Below, piece by piece: positions 1-6,227 of a DNA stretch of 6,989 bases. The notes under the pieces are model-generated. The model had not been told where the DNA came from and did no database searches. It worked only from the letters and a program-made list of their open reading frames with translations. Each line of letters starts with the position of its first letter. The first letter of the stretch is position 1. The stretch comes from an uncultured Gemmatimonadaceae bacterium (GTDB lineage: Bacteria; Gemmatimonadota; Gemmatimonadetes; Gemmatimonadales; Gemmatimonadaceae), in contig CATPBN010000347.1 in NCBI GenBank assembly GCA_955652635.1, positions 1 through 6,989 on the forward strand. The letters run 5' to 3'. The position numbers and the translations under genes were made by a program.

Positions 1-549
1 GAAGTTCCCGGCAAGCTGCGCATCGCGTTCCTTCCCGCTACGCAGCGGAGCGGCCTCGTGCAGGTTGATGACAAGGTGGCTTCATTCGACAACGGCATTC
101 GCGTGGATTTTCGGCCTTCGGTGAATCCGCTTCTGCTCCTCACCGCGGATGTCTACGTTGCGCCGGTAGCGGCGATCATGCGTGGACTCGACTCGCTCAG
201 CGTCGACACCGAAGTAATCCGCACCGATGAGTGGCAGGGCAGGCCAGTTTATGTCATCGGAGCAAAAGCCGCGGACTCGACGTCCAACCAGATGTGGATC
301 GACGCCGACAAGCTGCTTCTCCTCCGGTTCATTCAGCGGGGGAAGAGCGCCGAGCGTGTCCTGGTGAGCGACATACGGGTCGGCGGCTACAAGGAAATTC
401 AGGGCTACCAGATTCCAACCGAGTTCCTGGTGGTCCGCAACGGCCGACCGGTGTGGCGCGAGGAGTACGCAAACGTGCGCATCAACGAGGAGCTCCCCGC
501 TGGAACTTTTGATCAGGCGCTGTGGAAAGAGATACCGATTCCGCAGTAG
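1..549 (+). CDS. Partial envelope-type protein, possible LolA-like fold (5' end outside window)
   Basis: The reading frame is open from the first base and ends at TAG 547-549, so 182 C-terminal residues are visible and the true start lies upstream. The GTG at 58 is only an internal codon. The visible part has no membrane segment and no enzyme motif. It consists of short alternating hydrophobic/polar stretches that look like successive beta strands, such as GRPVYVIGAK, NQMWIDADKLLLLRF and YQIPTEFLVV. It ends with an LPAGTFD segment. This strand pattern and the ending resemble the LolA/RseB-like half-barrel found in outer-membrane lipoprotein-sorting proteins and many uncharacterised periplasmic proteins. 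The fold is inferred by pattern only. The signal peptide, if any, is outside the window. The next gene begins 57 bases downstream in the same direction, so the two may be co-transcribed. The CDS is well supported, the function is not. Confidence 0.72.
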   Translation, partial: EVPGKLRIAFLPATQRSGLVQVDDKVASFDNGIRVDFRPSVNPLLLLTADVYVAPVAAIMRGLDSLSVDTEVIRTDEWQGRPVYVIGAKAADSTSNQMWIDADKLLLLRFIQRGKSAERVLVSDIRVGGYKEIQGYQIPTEFLVVRNGRPVWREEYANVRINEELPAGTFDQALWKEIPIPQ

Positions 550-606
550 CGCCGCGAGAGATCAGTGTTGCACGGATCGAAACAAAACCTTTACAAGCGA
601 GCACGA

Positions 607-2703
607 ATGAAATCCCGCCTGCTGTTTGCGGCGGCCGGACTGCTGGCCGTCAATCTTTCTGCTCAGGGACGCGTCCAGCGGCCAATGACGTTCGAGGATT
701 TCGCCGCCGTGAGAAATGTCGGGGATCCACAGATATCTCCAAACGGGGCATGGGTGCTGTACTCGTTGCGGACGACCGACGTCAACGCGAACAAGCGCAC
801 TACTGTCACCATGCTTGCTCCCGTTGGATCAAGCACCATCCAAGATTCGGGTCCAGCCAATCTCGCCACGCGCGCCGGGCAGTTCCCGAACGTGACCACA
901 TTTGCAAGCGAGGCTCGCTGGTCGCCTGACGGCAAACGGGTAGCATACATAGCCGGTGGACAGCTCTGGATTGTCGACGCCAATGGTACCAACGCCCGGC
1001 AGATATCAAACGTCAGTACGGGTGCGACCGGACCCGTGTGGTCTCCGAAGGCCGATCGGATCGCCTTCGTGTCAGGAGCCTATCCGGATTGTGACACCGA
1101 CGCGTGCAACATCGAGCGCGCGAAAGCCGCCGATACCTCAAAGGTGAAAGCGCACATTGCCGACAATCTTCTCTACCGGCATTGGACCGAGTGGACGCCG
1201 GAGACGCGATCGCATCTGTTCGTCGTATCTCCGGATGGGACTGGTCTGCTGGACGTGACCAGTCGCGTCAAGTACGACGTGCCGCCTGGACCGTTTGCCG
1301 GGAGCGAGGCGTACAGCTTCTCGCCCGACGGCAAAGAGCTCGCGTACACGGCCAAGGACCAGGGGCGGGCGGATGCGTGGTCGACCGATTTGAACGTGTA
1401 CACCGTGCCTGTGACCGGTGGCGCGGCGACTGTGATCACCGCCGCCAATCGGGGCGCGGATCAGAATCCGGTCTATTCTCCAGACGGTCGTACGATTCTC
1501 TACGGCTCTCAGGCGCGAGCGGGGTTCGAATCCGATCGCGTCAGGCTAATGGCTTATGATCGCGAGACTCGAACATCGCGCGAGCTCTTGCCGAAATGGG
1601 ACAGAAACGCTGACAGCTACGCCTATTCGCCTAGCGGCGACGCGATTTATCTCAGCACAGTCGATGCGAGCAGGACCAAATTCTACCGAATCTCACGGGG
1701 CGCATCAGGATGGAGTGGGACGCCGCAGCTGCTTACCGGCGGCGGCAACAATATCGCGCCTTCGATATCCGCGAACGGCCATACCATCGCCTGGCTCCAG
1801 GATGCGACCGAACGACCAGCCGAAGTTTACGTCGGCGCGCTCGGTACCCGTGGATTGACTGATGTGCGTCGCGTTACGCACGAGAACGACCCGCTGCTCG
1901 CGCAGCTCAAGCTCTATCCTGTCGAGGATTTCTGGTTCAAGGGCGCCGACGGCGACAGCGTGCAGGGACTACTTCTCAAGCCCCCACAGCACCAGCCGGG
2001 AAAGAAGTTTCCAGTTCTGTTCCTCATTCATGGCGGGCCACAGGGAGAGTGGCTGGATACGTGGCATGGTCGCTGGAATCTCGAGTTGTTCGCCTCGCCA
2101 GGTTTCGGAGTCGTGGCAATCAATCCCCGCGGCTCATTCGGGTACGGGCAGAAATTCACGGATCAGATCTCCAAAGACTGGGGCGGGAGAGTCTATACAG
2201 ATCTGATGAACGGTCTCGACGCTGCTCTGGCGCGCAACAGCTGGCTCGATTCCACTCGCATGGGCGCGGCGGGCGGATCTTACGGCGGATACATGACGAA
2301 CTGGATTGCAGGACACTCGAACCGCTTCAAAGCGCTATTTACGCATGCCGGCGTGTACAATCTCGAGAACATGTATGGCGCGACCGAGGAGATCTGGTTC
2401 ACCGACTGGGAGATGGGAGGTCCGTACTGGGACAAGAACGCAATGCGAGCGACGTACCGGCGCTGGTCGCCGCACCTCTTCGCGGCAAACTTTCACACTC
2501 CGCATCTCGTGGTGGTTGGCGAGCTCGACTATCGCGTTCCTTACACCGAGGGACTCTCGTTATTCACGGCGTTGCAGCGTCAGGGAGTTCCGAGTCGCCT
2601 CATCGATTTTCCTGATGAAGGGCACTGGATCGGCAAGCCCCAGAATCAGAGACTGTGGTGGAGCGAGGCACTGGGCTGGTTTAAGCGTTACTTGAATCCG
2701 TAG
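607..2703 (+). CDS. Exported S9 family peptidase, DPP5 / dipeptidyl aminopeptidase-like
   Basis: This is a complete 698-residue serine peptidase of the prolyl oligopeptidase family, likely periplasmic, releasing dipeptides or small fragments from peptides. The N-terminus has a basic start (MKSR), a hydrophobic core and an LSA/QG cleavage site after about residue 19. Residues 40-400 carry PD40-type propeller repeats: ISPNGAWVLYS near 43, WSPDGKRVAY near 105, WSPKADRIAF near 145, FSPDGKELAY near 238, YSPDGRTILY near 290 and YSPSGDAIYL near 340. An RHWTEW motif (191-196) and a Cys pair (162, 167) are typical of the bacterial DPP5-like group as I know it. The alpha/beta-hydrolase domain has HGGP (475-478) for the oxyanion region, nucleophile Ser558 in GGSYGGYM, Asp641 in GELDYRVP and His673 in DEGHW. 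The triad is complete, so the enzyme should be active. ATG 607 is preferred over GTG 565 or TTG 568 because it places the signal peptide at the terminus, although the ribosome binding site is weak. Exact substrate specificity cannot be read. Confidence 0.93.
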   Translation: MKSRLLFAAAGLLAVNLSAQGRVQRPMTFEDFAAVRNVGDPQISPNGAWVLYSLRTTDVNANKRTTVTMLAPVGSSTIQDSGPANLATRAGQFPNVTTFASEARWSPDGKRVAYIAGGQLWIVDANGTNARQISNVSTGATGPVWSPKADRIAFVSGAYPDCDTDACNIERAKAADTSKVKAHIADNLLYRHWTEWTPETRSHLFVVSPDGTGLLDVTSRVKYDVPPGPFAGSEAYSFSPDGKELAYTAKDQGRADAWSTDLNVYTVPVTGGAATVITAANRGADQNPVYSPDGRTILYGSQARAGFESDRVRLMAYDRETRTSRELLPKWDRNADSYAYSPSGDAIYLSTVDASRTKFYRISRGASGWSGTPQLLTGGGNNIAPSISANGHTIAWLQDATERPAEVYVGALGTRGLTDVRRVTHENDPLLAQLKLYPVEDFWFKGADGDSVQGLLLKPPQHQPGKKFPVLFLIHGGPQGEWLDTWHGRWNLELFASPGFGVVAINPRGSFGYGQKFTDQISKDWGGRVYTDLMNGLDAALARNSWLDSTRMGAAGGSYGGYMTNWIAGHSNRFKALFTHAGVYNLENMYGATEEIWFTDWEMGGPYWDKNAMRATYRRWSPHLFAANFHTPHLVVVGELDYRVPYTEGLSLFTALQRQGVPSRLIDFPDEGHWIGKPQNQRLWWSEALGWFKRYLNP

Positions 2704-2704
2704 A

Positions 2705-2734
2705 GGGAAGTGGGAAGAGGGAAGCGGGACGGGG
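2705..2734 (+). repeat. Heptad G-tract repeat, possible G-quadruplex, just after the peptidase stop
   Basis: GGG runs begin at 2705, 2712, 2719 and 2726, exactly 7 bases apart (GGGAAGT, GGGAAGA, GGGAAGC, GGGAC), and a GGGG follows at 2731. Loops of 4, 4, 4 and 2 bases satisfy the usual G3-N(1-7) quadruplex pattern. The tract starts one A after the peptidase stop codon, on the coding strand, so it would be at the very start of the 3' untranslated RNA. The repeat is seen directly, folding is inferred. Confidence 0.75.
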
Positions 2735-2807
2735 ACTGCGAGTTCCGCCTGAGCGGAAACCCCCGAATGCGGATGTCGGCGATCAGTCTCTCTCTCTTCC
2801 GCTTCCC
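2719..2807. terminator. Candidate bidirectional terminator or stem between convergent genes
   Basis: The peptidase (+) and the ABC transporter (-) converge here. GGGAAGCGG at 2719-2727 is perfectly complementary to CCGCTTCCC at 2799-2807, giving a 9-bp stem with a 71-base loop. Flanking purine/pyrimidine bases extend the pairing imperfectly. The loop itself contains the tight hairpin at 2743-2758. Neither strand has a clear T-run after a stem, so this is not a textbook intrinsic terminator. The terminator role rests mainly on position. Confidence 0.35.
2743..2758. other. Small perfect hairpin, 6-bp stem with 4-base loop
   Basis: TTCCGC (2743-2748) and GCGGAA (2753-2758) pair perfectly around a CTGA loop. 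It lies between the two G/C-rich arms of the convergent intergenic region and could stabilise RNA from either strand or nest inside a larger fold. No T-tract follows on either strand. Confidence 0.6.
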
Positions 2808-2839
2808 GCGTCTCCCTTCCCCCCTCCCCCTTCCGCCCC
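2805..2839 (-). repeat. G-tract cluster on the minus strand, possible G-quadruplex, just after the ABC transporter stop
   Basis: On the plus strand these are C runs at 2805-2807, 2814-2816, 2819-2824, 2826-2830 and 2836-2839. Read on the minus strand they are five G-tracts with loops of 5, 1, 2 and 6 bases, starting one A after the TGA of the ABC transporter. The arrangement mirrors the tract at 2705-2734 behind the converging peptidase gene, though here the spacing is irregular rather than heptad. Confidence 0.65.
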
Positions 2840-2840
2840 T

Positions 2841-4718
2841 TCAGCGGTACCCAGCGGCCTGCATGGTGAACAGCTCCTCGTAAAGCCCGTGCTTTGCGAC
2901 GAGCTCTTCGTGTGAGCCCTGCTCTTCGACCTTGCCGTGCCGGAGGACGATGATCCGGTCGGCCATGCGCACCGTGGAGAAACGGTGGGAGATCAGGACC
3001 GCCATCCGACCGGCTACCAACTCCGAGAAACGAAGAAATACCTCGTACTCGGCGCGCGCGTCGAGCGCCGCGGTCGGCTCGTCGAGGATGAGGACCTGCG
3101 CGTCGCGGATGTACGCGCGCGCGAGGGCTATCTTTTGCCATTCACCGCCGGAGAGATCGACTCCGTCGTCGAATCTTCTGCCGAGCATCTGCTGATACCC
3201 CTTTGTGAACCTTGGCAGCAGTGAAGCGGCGAGAGAATTCTCGGCGGCGGTGCTGATAGAAGAGGGTGTGCCATTGCTCTTGTCGAGATCGGCGCGAACG
3301 GATTCGATCTCGCCGACGCCGATGTTTTCATCGAAGCGCATGTCGTAGCGAACGAAATCCTGGAAGATCACGCCAATCGCGTGACGCAAGCTCACGAGAT
3401 CGTACTCCTTCAGATCAATGCCGTCGAGCGTAATCCTGCCTTCGGTCGGGTCGTAGAGGCGTGCCATAAGCTTCGTAATGGTCGTCTTTCCCGCTCCATT
3501 CTCACCGACGAGAGCCACTCGCTCGCCGGGCTCGAGCACCATGTCGACGTTTCGGACTGCCCACCGATCGCTCCCCGGATAGCGAAAACCAACGTTCTCG
3601 AAAACGAAGCCCGACACTATTTTCTTCGGGACTAGGCGTGCATTTGGGGGCGACTCAATCGTCGGGCGCATGTCCAGGAAGACAAACAGGTCGCGAAGAT
3701 ACAGAGCCTGTTCGTAAACGTTGCTCGCTGAGAGAAGTATACTCTGGATGACGTCGCGGCCTCGAGCGAACGACGCGGCGAGGAAAGTCAACATCCCGAT
3801 GGTGATGTCGCCGCGGACCGCGTGGAGCAGGATGATGATGTATGCGGCATAATATCCGATCGTGCCAAGAATCGAGAGAAGCGCGCTCACCAACCCGCGT
3901 CGTATCGAGAGGTCGCGATTCTCCTCGTAGAATCTCTGGGACAGCGTGGCGTATCGTTCAGTAATCCACGGCGCCAGTCCGAACATTTGGACTTCCTTCG
4001 CCGTCTTGTCGCTCGCACCCACGTAGCGGAGGTAGTCGAGTTGCCTCCTCTCCGGAGTCCAGCGAAAGAGGAGTGAGTAGCCGAGAGATGCGAAGTGGGT
4101 TTCTCCCAGGAAGCTCGGTATCACGGCGATCGCAAGCAGAAGCAAAAGCCAGGGGCTGTACGCGATCAGCGCTCCCGCCAGCGTCAGGAGCGTGAGCGCG
4201 TCCTGGGACATTGAGAGCAGGAGCGTCAGGAGCGCGATTCGACCAACGGTCTGTCGTCGCGCGCGCTCGAGATGATCGTAAAACTCGGGATCCTCGAACT
4301 GTGCGAGATCGAGTTTCGCGGCGTGCTCCATCAGTCGCACGCTCATAGCGTTGGAAAAAAGGTCTCCGAGCAGGCTCTCGACGAGCGATGACGCGCGCGC
4401 GAGGATCTCTCCGGTAAGCACGATGCCGAGCTCGAGCGCGAGGTAGCGCCAGACTTGCGTCAGGCTTCCGCTCCCGCCTCTCGCCGCAATTACCGAGTCG
4501 ATTATCAGCTTTCCGACCCAGAACGTGGCGACAGGGACCAGTGACCGGACCACCCGCAACACAAGCATCGCGGTCGCGTAACCGCGGTGCGTGCGCCAGA
4601 TCAAGCGGAAAAGCGCGGGCACGTATCGCAGGGCACTTACGCGCTCTCTCCAGCTCGTGGGCTCCTCTGGTCGGCGTCGTCGCCCGAGGGAGGGGGGCAG
4701 GATAACCGGGTGACTCAC
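2841..4718 (-). CDS. ABC half-transporter (fused membrane and ATPase domains), lantibiotic-exporter-like
   Basis: This 625-residue protein fuses an exporter-type membrane domain to an ATPase and should work as a dimer in the inner membrane. About six hydrophobic segments lie near 47-77, 91-112, 161-185, 188-205, 275-300 and 303-320. The ATPase domain (about 370-610) is intact: A-loop Tyr380, Walker A GENGAGKTT (405-413), Q-loop Gln453, signature LSGGEWQ (522-528), Walker B VLILDE (542-547), D-loop ALD (551-553) and switch His578. The W in the signature and the FEDPEFYDHLERAR segment (141-154) resemble NisT/SpaT-type lantibiotic exporters, but there is no C39 peptidase domain and no precursor peptide in view. 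The start is GTG 4718-4716, overlapping the TGA of the upstream gene by a GTGA junction. GAAGG a few bases upstream can serve as ribosome binding site. The overlap implies translational coupling to the CstB-like gene. Substrate is unknown; lipid, drug or peptide export are all possible. Confidence 0.93.
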   Translation of the reverse strand: MSHPVILPPSLGRRRRPEEPTSWRERVSALRYVPALFRLIWRTHRGYATAMLVLRVVRSLVPVATFWVGKLIIDSVIAARGGSGSLTQVWRYLALELGIVLTGEILARASSLVESLLGDLFSNAMSVRLMEHAAKLDLAQFEDPEFYDHLERARRQTVGRIALLTLLLSMSQDALTLLTLAGALIAYSPWLLLLLAIAVIPSFLGETHFASLGYSLLFRWTPERRQLDYLRYVGASDKTAKEVQMFGLAPWITERYATLSQRFYEENRDLSIRRGLVSALLSILGTIGYYAAYIIILLHAVRGDITIGMLTFLAASFARGRDVIQSILLSASNVYEQALYLRDLFVFLDMRPTIESPPNARLVPKKIVSGFVFENVGFRYPGSDRWAVRNVDMVLEPGERVALVGENGAGKTTITKLMARLYDPTEGRITLDGIDLKEYDLVSLRHAIGVIFQDFVRYDMRFDENIGVGEIESVRADLDKSNGTPSSISTAAENSLAASLLPRFTKGYQQMLGRRFDDGVDLSGGEWQKIALARAYIRDAQVLILDEPTAALDARAEYEVFLRFSELVAGRMAVLISHRFSTVRMADRIIVLRHGKVEEQGSHEELVAKHGLYEELFTMQAAGYR

Positions 4719-6136
4719 TGGACCTTCAAACCGCTCTTTACCCAGCTTTCATACCCGCCGGCCAAGTTCGAGACGTTGTTCATCCCGCGTGCCTGTAGAA
4801 AACTGGCAGCGATCGACGATCGACTGCCTCCGCCGCAGTGGAGCACGATCGAAGCGCCGGCATTCAGCTCGCCAATCCTGTCAGGTAAAGCCGCGAGCGG
4901 AATGTGTATAGCTCCCGGAATATGGCCACGACGCCATTCGTCGGGTCCGCGAACGTCAACTACCTGGACATCGTGATTGTTGGCAGCGCTCCGGAGTTGG
5001 ACCGCTTCGAGCTGGTGCACTTGTTCCAGCTTTCCACGCGTTGAAGTCCAGTCGGAAAAGACCTGGTGGCCGAAATAACCGCTGTGGGGGTTGAGTCCGA
5101 TCTTGGCCAGATCGGAGAACAGGAGCTTTACTGCCTCATCGCTCTCCGCATCCGTGATCAAAAGGAAGTCGCCATTCCCGGGAACGAGCGCCCCGCACCA
5201 ATTCAGAAATGATCTGTTGCGCGGAATGTTGACGGTTCCCGGTATATGTCCGGCGGCAAATTTTTCTGCGGGCCGAGTGTCGACGATGAATGCGCTGTTT
5301 TTCAGAGCGGCGTCGAGATCTTCGGTCACTAGCTCGCGGGGAGCCACAAGTGCTGCAGAGACCGGATGTCCACTTCGGTTGATCTTCTTCATCGAAGCGA
5401 AGTAGCGGGGCGGAACGGGCTGGTCCTCGAGCACCTTGCGAACAAACTCATCTTCGCGCATCCCGGCAAATGCCCAGTTGAACAGCTTCTCGTAACCAAG
5501 GGTGGATTGGGGCATGGACCCCAATGATTTGCCGCAAGCCGAGCCTGCTCCGTGTCCCGGCCAGATCTGCAAATGATCGGGCTGCCGTTTGAATTCGCCG
5601 AGGGAGCGAAACAGCTCGGCGGCTGAGCGTTCCATGCTCCCGTGAGCGCCGGCTGCGCGCTCCAGCAGATCGGGCCGACCTACGTCACCCACAAAAACAA
5701 AATCTCCGGTCAGGGCTCCGACGGGCTCCGAACCGCGCTCGAGATCGGAAACAAAAAAAATCAAATGCTCCGGGGTGTGGCCGGGAGTGTGCGCGGCCCG
5801 CATCCGAACCTTGCCGAAGGAGATCTCCGATCCGTTCCGCAGCGGCTGCGCGTTGTCGAGCGCGTCACTCGTGTATCCCCAATCCTTCGCCCCCTCGGCG
5901 GACAGGTGCAGGTTTGCACCGGCGGCGGACGCCAGCGCCTGCGCACCCGAGACAAAATCTGCGTGAATGTGCGTCTCGGTCACGTTGGTGATTCGGACGC
6001 GCTCTGCACCGGCGGCGCGAATGTACTGGGCGATGTCGAGATTGGGGTCGACGACGACAGCTTCGCGCGTGCGCTCGCACGCGATCAGGTAGCTTGCCTG
6101 CGCGAGATTATCGTCGTAGAAGCGTTTGAATAGCAT
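4715..6136 (-). CDS. CstB-like persulfide dioxygenase / rhodanese fusion (MBL fold + two rhodanese domains)
   Basis: This 473-residue protein is likely cytoplasmic and likely oxidises thiol persulfides with O2 and transfers sulfur, yielding sulfite or thiosulfate. Residues 1-240 form a metallo-beta-lactamase domain with THIHADF (His56, His58, Asp60), TPGHT (His120) and LTGD (Asp145). By comparison with ETHE1 the single iron would be held by His56, His120 and Asp145. A first rhodanese domain (about 265-370) has no Cys in its active-site loop (LLITDAESDEA) and looks catalytically dead. The C-terminal rhodanese domain (about 375-470) has Cys434 in HCGGGSRS and should be active. Cys20 and Cys201 fall at the same numbers as the functional cysteines I recall for Staphylococcus aureus CstB, and Cys434 would match its Cys408. 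ATG 6136 is the only start after an in-frame TGA at 6154-6152; no clear ribosome binding site precedes it. No CstR-type regulator is in view. It may simply be annotated as a rhodanese/MBL protein elsewhere. Confidence 0.9.
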   Translation of the reverse strand: MLFKRFYDDNLAQASYLIACERTREAVVVDPNLDIAQYIRAAGAERVRITNVTETHIHADFVSGAQALASAAGANLHLSAEGAKDWGYTSDALDNAQPLRNGSEISFGKVRMRAAHTPGHTPEHLIFFVSDLERGSEPVGALTGDFVFVGDVGRPDLLERAAGAHGSMERSAAELFRSLGEFKRQPDHLQIWPGHGAGSACGKSLGSMPQSTLGYEKLFNWAFAGMREDEFVRKVLEDQPVPPRYFASMKKINRSGHPVSAALVAPRELVTEDLDAALKNSAFIVDTRPAEKFAAGHIPGTVNIPRNRSFLNWCGALVPGNGDFLLITDAESDEAVKLLFSDLAKIGLNPHSGYFGHQVFSDWTSTRGKLEQVHQLEAVQLRSAANNHDVQVVDVRGPDEWRRGHIPGAIHIPLAALPDRIGELNAGASIVLHCGGGSRSSIAASFLQARGMNNVSNLAGGYESWVKSGLKVQ

Positions 6137-6227
6137 CGGGTCGCGAAGGCGTCAGAAGCGTTGCTGGAAGGGCGGACAATGGTTAGCGTCCTGTAGTCGA
6201 GGCAACTGAATCAGAGCGCAATATACC
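6137..6227. promoter_or_regulatory. Divergent intergenic region between the CstB-like gene and moeB
   Basis: These 91 bases separate two start codons facing away from each other, so promoters for both genes must lie here or overlap the gene starts. I find only weak sigma70-like boxes: TTGCTG then TAGCGT with 17 bases between on the plus strand, each matching 3 of 6 consensus bases. No convincing operator palindrome was found, and neither gene has a strong Shine-Dalgarno sequence. The regulatory role rests on layout. Confidence 0.4.

Noticed and set aside
550..606. Possible read-through fusion: the first gene and the peptidase share one reading frame with only TAG 547-549 between them
   Set aside because: The peptidase has its own signal peptide starting at ATG 607 and the upstream protein ends in a natural way; a shared frame has a one-in-three chance.
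565..606. Earlier GTG 565 or TTG 568 start for the peptidase
   Set aside because: It would put 14 polar, basic residues before a well-formed signal peptide, and no ribosome binding site supports it.
2841..4718. Lanthipeptide or bacteriocin biosynthesis cluster
   Set aside because: Only the exporter shows some similarity; there is no precursor peptide, modification enzyme or C39 peptidase domain in the window.
5642..6133. 163-codon open frame on the plus strand opposite the CstB-like gene
   Set aside because: It lies fully antisense to a strongly conserved metallo-beta-lactamase domain, shows no family motif, and long antisense frames are common in GC-rich DNA.
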